The position numbers and the translations under genes were made by a program. From Nitrospirota bacterium (GTDB lineage: Bacteria; Nitrospirota_A; Leptospirillia; Leptospirillales; Leptospirillaceae), in contig DAIBSV010000006.1 of NCBI GenBank assembly GCA_027415455.1, forward strand, positions 1 through 30,638: a stretch of DNA of 30,638 nucleotides, in the 5' to 3' direction. The stretch's first letter is position 1. Each line of letters starts with the position of its first letter. Under the pieces are notes generated by a model. The model saw only the letters and a list, made by a program, of their open reading frames with translations. It did not search any database and was not told where the DNA came from. Below, in pieces: positions 13,128 through 22,078 of the stretch.

Positions 13128-14696
13128 TTACGGAAGAACGAGGACCGAGAGGGGAAGATAGCCCTGCGCGATTCCCGGACCCGGCTGTGGAGAGAGATTT
13201 CCGGTGGAGGCCCCGGAGTAGAGGTTCACCGTCCCGGACAAGGTGGCGACGAAGAGGTAGTTTCCGGTCTGGGGATCGCTCGCGATCGAGACGGGCCATC
13301 CCCCTGTCGTCTGAGGAGAACAGGAAGCAGAGGAAGAAAGGGAAGAAAGAGGACAGGCGTAGAGGGTTCCTGAGGAAGGGGCACTTGCGCCGGAGGTCGT
13401 CCCGGCGCTGGTGCTCGTACCCGTACCCGGACCCGTATAGGACCCGTTGATGGGGGTCTTCGTCGCGGCGATGTAGAGGGTGCTCCCCGTCACGAAGAAA
13501 AAGATCGGGCCGGGGGTCGAATTTGTGTCGTTAACGGAGATCGGAGAAGAGGAACATGTCACGGAAGTAGAAGTAGAGGTGGGAAAGGGGCTGCAGGAAG
13601 AAAATTCGGAAGAGGTTGACGGAGTGAAGCTGGAACTGGAGCCTGAGGGATAGTAGTTCCCCACGTAGAGGGTCGCGGAGCTCCCGCTTCCCGAAAAGGC
13701 CACATTCCCCGAAGGAAGAAAACCAGGAGAACGGCTATCGATCGTCGACAGGGACGTCGAACAGGAACCTTGGGAGATGGTCGAAAAGTCGCAGACCAGG
13801 AGGTAGGCCGTCGGATGGCCTCCCGAGGATCCCGAGGATCCCGAAAGGACCGGGCCGACCGCGGTCGACGTTCCCGGGACGAAGAGGAAATTCACGAGGG
13901 CGAAGTCTATAGCGGAAACCCTTGAAAAGGCATTTGAACTCAGAGCATTCTGACAGGATGACGAGCTGTGGATCTCCGCAATCGTGCAGGCATAGACCCC
14001 CACTCCGGGGTTGTCCGATTGCCCCCAGATCTCGGGGGAGGAGCAGGCGACGATCACCGTGTCGCTCGAGCTCCCCGTGGCCTCCGGGGCGAAAACGACC
14101 CGGAAGGGATTCTTGCAGAGATTTGGCGACGAAACCGTCCCGAGAAGGGTGATGATTCCGGAGGAAATGGTGAACACTTCCACATCTCCACAGGGAGAGG
14201 AGGAGGAGCAGGAACTCGACCCGTTCCCGTGGTCGGCCACGACCAGATAATGTCCTCCCGGATCGATCGCCATGCTGACGGGGTTGGGGCCCGTGGAAAT
14301 CGCAGTCCCCACCGGGCTCATGGTCTTCTGATACCCGGCCGCGGAAAAGCCCTGCACCGATCCGGAAACGGTACCATCGACGGCCGTGTTGTTGTTGTTG
14401 AGGACATAGAGAAAGTTGTTGTTCGCGGGATCGGCCAGAAGGGAGATGGGAACGGTTCCCCCCGTCGGAACCGGAGAGGCGCCGCTGTCGGGGTAGAAGC
14501 TCCCGTTCCCCGGATTCATGGGAAAATACTGGACCTGACCTTGAGAATTGGAATTGGACTCCTCGAGAACGTAGGCCATCTCGAAGGGGGGAGCGCCCCC
14601 GCCCCCGACGCCCCCTCCTCCCCCGCCGCAGGAGGGAAGAAGCGCCACCATTCCCAAAAGAACCGCTGTCCCCAGGAACCTCGCCAACCGGCTCAT
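13128..14696 (-). CDS. Serine-rich lipoprotein, probable beta-propeller
   Basis: A 522-residue predicted lipoprotein. It starts MSRLARFLGTAVLLGMVALLPSC, with a lipobox ending at Cys23 followed by a polyglycine linker. The start at 14696 is supported by AGGAGG 4 bases upstream; an in-frame ATG 13 codons earlier has no such support. The body has repeated blade-like segments (ISLLADPANNNFLYVLNNN, VSMAIDPGGHYLVVADHG, WPVSIASDPQTGNYLFVATL), as in lactonase/YVTN-type propellers, joined by long Ser/Thr-rich linkers with paired cysteines. It is probably exposed on the cell surface. It sits between prsT and the FeeM-like gene, 85 bp before the latter, so it may be co-transcribed with the acyltransferase. 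Function unknown. Confidence 0.82.
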   Translation of the reverse strand: MSRLARFLGTAVLLGMVALLPSCGGGGGGVGGGGAPPFEMAYVLEESNSNSQGQVQYFPMNPGNGSFYPDSGASPVPTGGTVPISLLADPANNNFLYVLNNNNTAVDGTVSGSVQGFSAAGYQKTMSPVGTAISTGPNPVSMAIDPGGHYLVVADHGNGSSSCSSSSPCGDVEVFTISSGIITLLGTVSSPNLCKNPFRVVFAPEATGSSSDTVIVACSSPEIWGQSDNPGVGVYACTIAEIHSSSSCQNALSSNAFSRVSAIDFALVNFLFVPGTSTAVGPVLSGSSGSSGGHPTAYLLVCDFSTISQGSCSTSLSTIDSRSPGFLPSGNVAFSGSGSSATLYVGNYYPSGSSSSFTPSTSSEFSSCSPFPTSTSTSVTCSSSPISVNDTNSTPGPIFFFVTGSTLYIAATKTPINGSYTGPGTGTSTSAGTTSGASAPSSGTLYACPLSSLSSSASCSPQTTGGWPVSIASDPQTGNYLFVATLSGTVNLYSGASTGNLSPQPGPGIAQGYLPLSVLVLP

Positions 14697-14888
14697 CGAC
14701 CCTCCTGTCCCCGACCCCGTCCTCGCATCATGCACCCGGGACGCCCGGTCCCGTCACTTCCATTCCGGAATCATTGGGAAAATTCTACCAGCGATGGTAA
14801 GGATCGAACAAATGTCAGGATTTTTGACAACATACGGGACCCTTTTGTAACGCCCGCGAAAGGCAGGAGCCCATCGGAGCCCTGCGTC

Positions 14889-14904
14889 GAGTCCCCCTGG
14901 ACTC
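14889..14904 (-). other. Hairpin directly after prsT
   Basis: GAGTCC / GGACTC stem with a 4-base loop, 1 base past the prsT stop codon. No T run follows on the minus strand, so it is a weak candidate for the end of the galU-prsT transcript. The remaining ~190 bp up to the lipoprotein start hold a possible TAGAAT -10 near 14785 but no convincing -35. Confidence 0.35.
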
Positions 14905-14905
14905 C

Positions 14906-17900
14906 CTAAAGTTTCGAGAGGGCCCGATGGGCCTCGCTCTGTTCTTCCGGAGAAAGCTTCCCCGAGGTCTCGGCCTTACGGAGAAGGGACTCCGCCTTGT
15001 CCTTCTTTCCAAGCTTCCACTCGTTCAGCCCCATGTGGAAGAGAAACTCCGGATCCCGGAAATTCGCCTTGTAGGCCGCTTCGAAGTGCGATTCGGCCCG
15101 GTCGTAGCGCCCCATCCGGAAAAGGACGTATCCGACCGTATCCTGGACGAAGGGCTGGGGGGCGAGACTGAGGGCCTTCTTCGCATAGGTCAGGGCCTTC
15201 GGAAGGTCGTCGTTGCGGGAGGCCATCGAAAAAGCCAGGTTATTCAACACTCCGGCATCGTTCGGGGAATCCTTGAAGGCCAGCTTGAGATACTTAAGAG
15301 AAGCGGCGGGGTCTCCCGCTTTTTCGGCGGCCACGCTGGCCTGGCTGTAAAGGCCTCCCGGATTCCTGGCATGGCGGGCCAGGACCAGAAAGTTCCTCTC
15401 GGCATTGCCGTACTCTCCCAGACCCAGTTCGGAGGAGGCCAGGATCAGAAGGGCGCTCGACAGTTCGGGATGGGCTTCATGGAGGGCGAAGGAAACCGAC
15501 TTCGCCTCTTCGTAACGCCCCAGGGAGAGATCAAGCCCGGCCAGGGTCAGGGACGGTCCGGACCAGTCGGGAGCTTCCCGGTGGACCTTCTCCAGATAGT
15601 CGAGCATTCCCTTTTTGTCTCCGGTCGACTGGTCGACGGAGGCCATCAGAAGATTCCCCTCCACGCTGTCCGGCTGCAAGGAAAGAACGGTCTCCCCGAT
15701 TTTCCCGGCCTGTTTCGCGTGTCCTTCCGACAGGAGAATGTTGGCCTTTCCCAGGAGAGCCGAAGGATTTTTGGGGTGGGCCGCGAGAACGGCGTCATAG
15801 GCTGCCAGAGCCGGTTCCGGTCTCTTGAGAAGAAGATCCGCCCGAGCTTCGATAAGCCCCGAGGTCAGATCCTGAGGGTGAGACTTCCGGTAGCGAACGG
15901 CCTGGGAGAGGAGCTCACGGATCCGGGACGGGTCGGGGGGGGCCTTGGAGGCGTTGATCTTCGCCCAGCCGACCTGAAGGGCGAGAAGGGCGTTTCCCGG
16001 GTCGAGAGCCAATCCCTTTTCAAGCTCGGGAAACGCCCTGTCCCAGCGGGAACGCCCGGCCCAGTACTCGCCGAGACTGATGCGGTAGACCGCAGTCCCA
16101 GGAGACAGCCTGACCGCTTTTTGAAGCGCGTCGCGCCCCACATCGGCGTTCCCCACCTTGATGTTGGCGAGTCCCCAAAGCCACTGGATCTGGGCGGAAC
16201 GCTCCCGGGACGACGGGATCGTCTGGAGGACAGTCAGATGGGCGATGGCATCGCGGGCCTCTCCCGAGAGGACCTCCGCCTTCGAAAGCTCGAACAGGGC
16301 CACCGGTTGGACCGGATCCAGTTCGAGAGCCTTCCGGAAGCTCGCAAGGGCTGGCTCTTTCTGCTTTTCGGCCAGGAGCGTCTCTCCAAGCCCTGTCTCC
16401 ATGTTGGCGTTGTCCGGAACGACAAGAAGAGCCCGACGGTACAGAGATTCGGCCTCGGCATAACGTCCGGACGAGAAGCGGGCATAGGCATAGGCCGCCA
16501 GGGCCTGGGCATTTTTCGGATCGGTTCCCAGAATGGCTTTGTACATCGCGACGGCATTTCTTTTCTGCCCGGACTGAAGATAGAAATTCGAAAGAAGAAG
16601 CTCGATAGAAACATTTCCGGGATGGCGATCCAGATAGGACTTCGCTTCGTCGATCGCATCCCGAAGGGATTTCCCAGTCTCGAGCGAGAGTATATAAAGA
16701 GTTTCGAATGCCGGATTGTCCGGGTTCTGTCGGGCAATATCCCTGTAGTAGGCAGTCCGGGCCTGCCTTCCCCTGGTTCGTCCGAGCAGAACCCCCATCC
16801 GGCTCACATAATCGGGATTTTGCGGATTCTTGTCCAGAAGAAGGCGGACGGTTCGGATGGCCTCCCCGTACTGCTTCGCCTGGACCTGAGCGTCGGCCTT
16901 GATCTGAAGAAGAGTCGGATTGTCCGGATAAAGGGCCAGCCCCGAATCGAGAATCTGGATCGACTTGGCCGGATTGCCTTTGACAACCTGAACCAGCGCC
17001 ATGCTCGACCAATAGGAAGGAGGTAAATGGGGCACCCCCTTGATCGAGTCCAGGATCTCCTGCGCCTTTCCGGGATTTCGGCCCGCGAGCTCCACCCGGG
17101 CCGCCACGATCTTCATGACCGGGGGAACGCCCTCCATGGCGGAGAGCTTGGTCGCCTCCTCCAGCGCCTCCGGGAGCCGTCCGCTGTTCTGATAGGCCTT
17201 GGCCAGGACGAGATAGATGTCGGGAAGGGGGATCTTCTGGAGCTCGAGCGGATGCATGAGGGCGATCGCCTTGGCGTTCTGGCCGAGAAGGACCTCGTAC
17301 TCCGCGATCTTGACCGGGATCCGGAGGTCCGCCGCCTTGGCGGGCACCGCCTTCAGAAGGGCGACCGCCTGGTCGGGGTGGCCCTGTCCCGCGAGGAAAT
17401 TGGCGTAGACGATCCGGGACCGGAGGTCGGATTTATCGGCCTCCATGGCTTTCCGGAAGAAGGCCTTCGCCTCGTCGGACTTCCCGGCGGCCTGGGCAAG
17501 GGAGCCGAGCCCGGTAAGGGCGCGGGCGTTTTTTTGATCCGAAGCCAGCGCCCGGTTGTAATAGTCCGCGGACTCTTTCGGGTGGTTTTCGTGGCGCAGG
17601 AGATCCCCCATCCCCACCAGGGCGGGAACCGCTCCCGGGGAGAGCGAAAGGGCCTTCTTGAAGGAGGTCTCCGCCTCCTTCTCGCGCCCGAGGGCCAAAT
17701 CCCGCTCGCCGGCGGCGGAGAGCCCCTCGACGTTGTTCGGATCGATCTTGAGCACCGCGGCGATCTCGGGTTTGACCGCGCTCCACTGGCCGCTGTTCAC
17801 CCCGTAGCGGACGAGGGCGAGATGGGCGGCAAGGTTCAGCGGGTCCTCCTTCGCCACCTCCTGGAACTCGAGCATCGACTCGGCCGTCCATCCCTTTTTC

Positions 17901-18151
17901 AGATAGGCCGTGGCGAGCCCCAGCCGCCCCTGCACGGATTTCGGATTCACCTTGAGGACGTTCTGGAACTCGATGATCGCCTCGTTGACCTTCCCTTCGG
18001 AGAGATAGTGCTGTCCAAGCCCCAGATCCTTCTTCTCGATCTGGGCCGGGCTCTTGCTGCAGGAGGAGAAGGCGAGAAGGCCGCAGAAGAGGAGAGTCGG
18101 GACGAAAAAGCGTGAAGACAGGAGAAGGCGGTTTCCGGAAACGGTCGGCAT
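14906..18151 (-). CDS. prsT: PrsT-like TPR lipoprotein of the PEP-CTERM system
   Basis: A 1081-residue protein almost wholly made of tetratricopeptide repeats, preceded by a signal peptide with a lipobox (LAFSSC). It begins KSPAQIEKKDLGLGQHYLSEGKVNEAIIEFQN and carries many 34-residue units (for example QGRLGLATAYLKKGWTAESMLEF) to the end. This matches PrsT, a TPR lipoprotein found in PEP-CTERM/EPS loci and thought to assist polysaccharide or protein export at the envelope. It is somewhat longer than the roughly 900 residues I recall for the family. The start at 18151 has AAGGA 9 bases upstream; another ATG at 18160 overlaps the prsR stop as ATGA but has no room for a ribosome binding site. 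The frame stays open far upstream only because it shadows prsR. Confidence 0.9.
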   Translation of the reverse strand: MPTVSGNRLLLSSRFFVPTLLFCGLLAFSSCSKSPAQIEKKDLGLGQHYLSEGKVNEAIIEFQNVLKVNPKSVQGRLGLATAYLKKGWTAESMLEFQEVAKEDPLNLAAHLALVRYGVNSGQWSAVKPEIAAVLKIDPNNVEGLSAAGERDLALGREKEAETSFKKALSLSPGAVPALVGMGDLLRHENHPKESADYYNRALASDQKNARALTGLGSLAQAAGKSDEAKAFFRKAMEADKSDLRSRIVYANFLAGQGHPDQAVALLKAVPAKAADLRIPVKIAEYEVLLGQNAKAIALMHPLELQKIPLPDIYLVLAKAYQNSGRLPEALEEATKLSAMEGVPPVMKIVAARVELAGRNPGKAQEILDSIKGVPHLPPSYWSSMALVQVVKGNPAKSIQILDSGLALYPDNPTLLQIKADAQVQAKQYGEAIRTVRLLLDKNPQNPDYVSRMGVLLGRTRGRQARTAYYRDIARQNPDNPAFETLYILSLETGKSLRDAIDEAKSYLDRHPGNVSIELLLSNFYLQSGQKRNAVAMYKAILGTDPKNAQALAAYAYARFSSGRYAEAESLYRRALLVVPDNANMETGLGETLLAEKQKEPALASFRKALELDPVQPVALFELSKAEVLSGEARDAIAHLTVLQTIPSSRERSAQIQWLWGLANIKVGNADVGRDALQKAVRLSPGTAVYRISLGEYWAGRSRWDRAFPELEKGLALDPGNALLALQVGWAKINASKAPPDPSRIRELLSQAVRYRKSHPQDLTSGLIEARADLLLKRPEPALAAYDAVLAAHPKNPSALLGKANILLSEGHAKQAGKIGETVLSLQPDSVEGNLLMASVDQSTGDKKGMLDYLEKVHREAPDWSGPSLTLAGLDLSLGRYEEAKSVSFALHEAHPELSSALLILASSELGLGEYGNAERNFLVLARHARNPGGLYSQASVAAEKAGDPAASLKYLKLAFKDSPNDAGVLNNLAFSMASRNDDLPKALTYAKKALSLAPQPFVQDTVGYVLFRMGRYDRAESHFEAAYKANFRDPEFLFHMGLNEWKLGKKDKAESLLRKAETSGKLSPEEQSEAHRALSKL

Positions 18152-18156
18152 GGGTG

Positions 18157-19569
18157 TCATTCCTTGAATTCGCGGGGGTTCAGGCCATGTTTCTTGATCA
18201 GGGCGTGGACGGTGGGGCGGCTGGTCCCGATGAGCCGGGCGACGTGGCTGATGTTGCCCCGGGCCTTCTCGAAGGCCTCGGTCAGCATCCGCTTCTCCGC
18301 CTCCTCCCGGGCGCCGGTGAGGTTTTTTCCGGGAACGAGGAGGGGGGCCTCCTCCTCGGGAGTCCGGGGGGAGATCGTGATGTCGAGGTCGGCGGGGGTC
18401 ACGAAGCGGCCGGTGGCGATGATCACCGCCCGGCGGATCCGGTTTTCCATCTCCCGGATGTTCCCCGGCCAGTCGTAAGTGGCGACCAGGGAGAGGCCGT
18501 CCTTCGAGAAGTCGACGATCTCGCTCTTCTGGTACTCGCTCCGGAATTTCTCGAGGAAGTAGCGGGCGAGGAGAAGGACATCCTCCCCCCGCTCCCGCAA
18601 GGGGGGAAGCTGGAAGCTCATGACGCTGATCCGGTAGTAGAGGTCCTCCCGGAAGCGTCCCTTCGCCATCATCTCCGGAAGCGGCTGGTTGGTGGCGGCG
18701 ATGATCCGGACGTCCAGCTTCTTGCCGGTCCGGGCCCCCACCCGCTCCACGATCTTGTCCTGGAGGACCCGCAGGAGCTTCACCTGGAGATCCACCGGAA
18801 GCTCGGCCACCTCGTCGAGAAAGAGGGTTCCGCGGTCCGCCGCCTCGAACTTGCCCCCCCGGCTCTCGGTGGCGCCGGTGAAGGCCCCCTTCTCGTGGCC
18901 GAAGAGCTCGCTCTCCATCAGGTTCTCGGGGATCGCCCCGCAGTTGATGGCGACGAAGGGACCGTCCTTCCGGGGGCTGGCCTGGTGGCAGGCCCGGGCG
19001 AAGAGCTCCTTGCCGGTGCCGCTTTCGCCGGTGATCAGAACCGAGACGTCGGTGGCGGCGATTTTTCTGAGCACCCGGAGCATCTCGCAGATCCTGTCGT
19101 TTCGGGTCACGATCCCCAGTGCCTCGGGGGCGCTCTCGGGCACGACCTCGGGAAGGACCCGGGTCTTCCGGGAGAGTTTCGCCCGGTTGTAGGCCCGGGC
19201 CACCACCCGTTTGAGCTCCTCGGGGTCGACGGTCTTCTCGAGCAGGTCGTAGGCCCCGAGGCGGACCGCCTCGAGCGCCCGGGGACGCGTGATGTCTCCG
19301 CTCAGGATGATCCCGTGGAAAGCGGGATCGGCCTCGGAGAAGAAGCGCAGGAGGTCGACCCCGTCCTTGCCGGAGTCCTGGCCGAGGGAGAGGTCGAGCA
19401 CCGCGACCGTCGGGTGCTCCCTCAGGAAAAGATCGATCGCGGCGGCGGAGGAGTCCGCGGTCAGGACGGGATAGTCGGGCTTGAAGAGCCAGCCCATCTG
19501 CCGGAGCACCGCCGGATCGTCGTCCACGACGAGAAGCGGCGGTGCGGGGGACGATTCGGGTTCGGTCAA
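18157..19569 (-). CDS. prsR: PrsR, sigma-54-dependent response regulator of PEP-CTERM genes
   Basis: An NtrC-type activator of 470 residues that should turn on sigma-54 promoters when phosphorylated. The receiver domain (about 1-130) has the acidic pair, phospho-acceptor Asp59 (VLDLSLG), a Ser in place of the usual Thr (ILSGD) and the conserved Lys (LLEKTVD). The AAA+ domain (about 150-385) has Walker A GESGTGKE, the sigma-54 contact GAFTGA and Walker B GTLFLDE. A Fis-type helix-turn-helix ends the protein (ISHVARLIGTSRPTVHALIKK). The start is a TTG at 19569 with AGGAGG 7 bases upstream; its TTGA overlaps the epsI stop. The cognate kinase gene prsK, usual next to it, is absent here. Three sigma-54 promoters in this window are likely targets, including its own operon's. 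Confidence 0.92.
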   Translation of the reverse strand: MTEPESSPAPPLLVVDDDPAVLRQMGWLFKPDYPVLTADSSAAAIDLFLREHPTVAVLDLSLGQDSGKDGVDLLRFFSEADPAFHGIILSGDITRPRALEAVRLGAYDLLEKTVDPEELKRVVARAYNRAKLSRKTRVLPEVVPESAPEALGIVTRNDRICEMLRVLRKIAATDVSVLITGESGTGKELFARACHQASPRKDGPFVAINCGAIPENLMESELFGHEKGAFTGATESRGGKFEAADRGTLFLDEVAELPVDLQVKLLRVLQDKIVERVGARTGKKLDVRIIAATNQPLPEMMAKGRFREDLYYRISVMSFQLPPLRERGEDVLLLARYFLEKFRSEYQKSEIVDFSKDGLSLVATYDWPGNIREMENRIRRAVIIATGRFVTPADLDITISPRTPEEEAPLLVPGKNLTGAREEAEKRMLTEAFEKARGNISHVARLIGTSRPTVHALIKKHGLNPREFKE

Positions 19570-20273
19570 CGGAGCGCCTCCTGGACAAATGCGGTGCGGG
19601 ACGCCGCCCCTTCGCCCGTCTCCCTCCGACCGGGGATGTATCGGGAGAGGACGGGGACGAGCGCCCGGAGGAAGCGGACCTCCTGTTCGAGGGCCGCCTC
19701 CGGGGTGGTGGTCACCGTCATGGAGACGCGGACCAGGGCCCCGTCGGTCCGGCGCATGAGGAGCGCGTCCCGGATCATATAGTAGCGTCCCAGATATTCG
19801 TTTGAGAAGGCCCGTCCACGCTCCTGGTACCAGTAGAGGACCAGCTGGCGCTCGAGCCCCTTCTGGATGAGATCGACGCTCGCCGGAACCGGGGGGCGCC
19901 CGGGAACGAGGTCGAGAGGGACGGTTTTGCGCGAGAGGACCGCCCATCCGGAGCTCGGGAGGCAGTTTTCCGGAGAGTGGATGTTCTTTTCCGGGGTCTG
20001 CCGGTCGTAGTAGACCCCGAAGAAGAGGATCGCCGGATCCGTCGATCCGGGCTTTCCGTAGAGAATCGAGGCGGTGCCGTCGGCGTTCAGGAGGGCGGCG
20101 GTCTTCTTGTCGACCGGGAGGGGAACCCCGGTCCAGTTACCCACCGCCACCGGGAAATTCCCGAGTGGAAGGTGGGGAGGGATTTGGCCGGGGGCGCCGT
20201 CCTTTGCGAGCCAGACGAAGCCCGCCCCCATCACCAGAACAGAGAGGAACATATGGAGGGATCTACGCGACAC
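19566..20273 (-). CDS. epsI: Exosortase-associated protein EpsI
   Basis: A 235-residue envelope protein that accompanies exosortases and EPS production. It has one N-terminal membrane segment (about 6-23) and a periplasmic domain with the family signature around HSPENCLPSSGW (Cys104). Later parts such as VLYWYQERGRAFSNEYLGRYY also fit EpsI. In some species EpsI is fused to the exosortase; here it is separate and overlaps the exosortase end by 11 bp. The start is read as GTG at 20273. The ribosome binding site is poor, so translation probably relies on coupling; an ATG at 20252 is an alternative that shortens the N-terminus by 7 residues. Its biochemical role is unsettled. Confidence 0.9.
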   Translation of the reverse strand: MSRRSLHMFLSVLVMGAGFVWLAKDGAPGQIPPHLPLGNFPVAVGNWTGVPLPVDKKTAALLNADGTASILYGKPGSTDPAILFFGVYYDRQTPEKNIHSPENCLPSSGWAVLSRKTVPLDLVPGRPPVPASVDLIQKGLERQLVLYWYQERGRAFSNEYLGRYYMIRDALLMRRTDGALVRVSMTVTTTPEAALEQEVRFLRALVPVLSRYIPGRRETGEGAASRTAFVQEALR

Positions 20274-21108
20274 GGGGCACCCCCTTGCGCAAGGCCTGGA
20301 TGAGGCGGGCGAGCCCCATCAGAACGAGAAAGGCGAAGAGGAAGACGACCCAGCCGGAAAAGAGATGGAAAAATCCTTCGGCGAGCTTCGGGTTCCAGGA
20401 GCCCAGGATCCCGACACCGGCGATCCGGAGCATGTTGGCGAAGACCGCCACGGGGATGGCGGAAAGCGCCAGAAGCAGTCCGGGGATCCCGCCGGTCCCG
20501 GAGAGCTTCGCCACCAGGACCGAGATGGCCAGAAGGGAGACCAGGGACTGGATCCCGCTGCAGGCCTTCACGACCCCGAGCGAAATATGGGGGAGGTGGA
20601 TGATGTTGCCCTCCCGGAAGACCGGGATCCCGATCCCGGAAAGGACCGCCGAGGCCCCCTTCGCGGCGATCCCCTGGAGCGGCACCGCCAGGGCGTTGAA
20701 GAAGATGTAGGGGAGCGGGATCATGAAAAGAAGATACAGGATCGGGAAGCGGAGCCTCCCGAGGGTCTTCGTCCCCCAGTAGCCTGCCACGAGCCCGGAG
20801 ACCAGAAAGAGGATCGAGAGCTGCTCCACGTAGAAGAGACCGGAGAGGCGTCCCGCCACGAGGAAGAGGACCCCGACCGCCGTCAGGACGAGCCCCCAGA
20901 CGGAGGGGGCGTCTCCGGGGGCCGGAAGCCGCTCCCGGTCGAGATAGACCAGGAGGACGAAGACCAGCGGCACGAGAATCCCGTGGGAGTAGGCGGGGAT
21001 GGTCAGCCAGTCGTCCGCGAGTTTCCGGAAGTTGTCCCAGGAGAGAAGGACCGCCGCGCCCGCCGCCAGAAGGAAGAAGAGACTATCCCTGGACAGGACG
21101 GACCGCAT
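20263..21108 (-). CDS. xrt: Exosortase (PEP-CTERM transpeptidase/protease, XrtA/EpsH-like)
   Basis: An inner-membrane enzyme of 281 residues with about eight membrane segments. It should recognise the PEP motif of the two PEP-CTERM proteins in the window, cut them and transfer them to an acceptor. The catalytic residues of exosortases are all visible: Cys183 (VKACSGIQSL), Arg228 (ANMLRIAGVG) and His248 (FFHLFSGW). The start is the ATG at 21108, with GGAG 9 and AAGG 5 bases upstream; a GTG two codons earlier is too close to the ribosome binding site. It overlaps galU by 26 bp and epsI by 11 bp. The exact exosortase subtype cannot be fixed by eye. Confidence 0.93.
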   Translation of the reverse strand: MRSVLSRDSLFFLLAAGAAVLLSWDNFRKLADDWLTIPAYSHGILVPLVFVLLVYLDRERLPAPGDAPSVWGLVLTAVGVLFLVAGRLSGLFYVEQLSILFLVSGLVAGYWGTKTLGRLRFPILYLLFMIPLPYIFFNALAVPLQGIAAKGASAVLSGIGIPVFREGNIIHLPHISLGVVKACSGIQSLVSLLAISVLVAKLSGTGGIPGLLLALSAIPVAVFANMLRIAGVGILGSWNPKLAEGFFHLFSGWVVFLFAFLVLMGLARLIQALRKGVPRVA

Positions 21109-22012
21109 GGACACCTTCTCCGGACGATTCTTTCTCGGACTCCCGAGCCACGGTCTCCCGGAGGAAATGGAAGAACTCCTCGGAGAGGTCGGGGCGGTTC
21201 AAGGCAAATCGGACGGTGGCCTTCAGGAATCCCATCTTGTCCCCCGTGTCGAAGCGGTCGCCGGCGATTTCAAGGGCGTAGACCGGACGCCGCTCCGCCA
21301 TGGTGTTCAGGGCGTCGGTGAGCTGGATCTCCCCGCCCACCCCCGGCTTCTGGACCTTGAGGATGTCGAAGATGTCCGGGGTCAGGACGTAGCGCCCGAT
21401 GATGGCGAAGTCCGACGGGGCGTTTTCCACCCGGGGCTTCTCCACGAGCCGGTCCACCCGGAAGAGGCCCTTCCGGAGTTCGGTTCCGGCGACGATCCCG
21501 TAGTGGCTCACCTCGGAGAGGGGGACCCGCTGCATTCCGATCACCGGGGAGCCGAGCTCCCGGTAGGCCTCCAGGAGCTGGGCCAGGCCGCTCTTGGGGC
21601 CGTCGAGGATCTCGTCGCCCAGGGCCACGGCGAAGGGCTCGTCGCCAACGGCGAGCTCGGCGCAGAGGACCGCATGGCCCAGTCCCAGGGCCTCCTTCTG
21701 CCTGAGATAGAGGATCTGGGCGAGGTTCGTGATCCGCCGGAGTTCGGAGAGGACCGCCGTCTTGTTCTTCTTTCTGAGGACATCCTCGAGCTCGTAGGAG
21801 ATGTCGAAGTGGTCCTCGATCGCCCGCTTCCCCCGTCCCGTCACCATGACCATCTGCTCGATTCCCGCCTCCACGGCCTCCTCCACCACGTACTGGACGA
21901 CCGGCTTGTCGATCACCGGGAGCATCTCCTTGGGGGAGCTCTTGGTCATGGGAAGAAAGCGGGTGCCGTGGCCCGCCAGGGGGAAGACGGCTTTTCGGAC
22001 GGTGGGATGCAT
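21083..22012 (-). CDS. galU: UTP--glucose-1-phosphate uridylyltransferase
   Basis: Makes UDP-glucose from UTP and glucose-1-phosphate in the cytoplasm, supplying EPS synthesis. The 309 residues match GalU throughout: [30 protein letters not shown] at the nucleotide site, [31 protein letters not shown], VEKP and GEIQLTDAL. The usual GxGTRFLP has His at the x position, where Leu or Met is common. The ATG at 22012 has AAGGAGG 4 bases upstream. It is the first gene of the exosortase operon, behind a sigma-54 promoter at 22063-22078, so sugar-nucleotide supply and protein sorting are switched together. Its end overlaps the exosortase start. Confidence 0.95.
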   Translation of the reverse strand: [309 protein letters not shown]

Positions 22013-22062
22013 GGAGCCTCCTTGGACTCGGTTAGATTCGGAAGATCGCTCGGTTCATAAAA

Positions 22063-22078
22063 AGCAATTCATATGCCA
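22063..22078 (-). promoter_or_regulatory. Sigma-54 promoter of the galU-xrt-epsI-prsR-prsT operon
   Basis: TGGCATA-TGAA-TTGCT on the minus strand with GG-N10-GC spacing (GG 22077-22076, GC 22065-22064) and a full -12 TTGCT. Transcription would start near 22052, 40 bases before galU. Because PrsR is encoded in this operon, positive autoregulation is expected. Confidence 0.85.

Noticed and set aside
18161..19588. Upstream continuation of the prsT reading frame to 19588
   Set aside because: It is a GC-driven shadow of prsR in another frame, rich in Arg, Gly and Pro; a lipoprotein signal and ribosome binding site mark the real prsT start at 18151.
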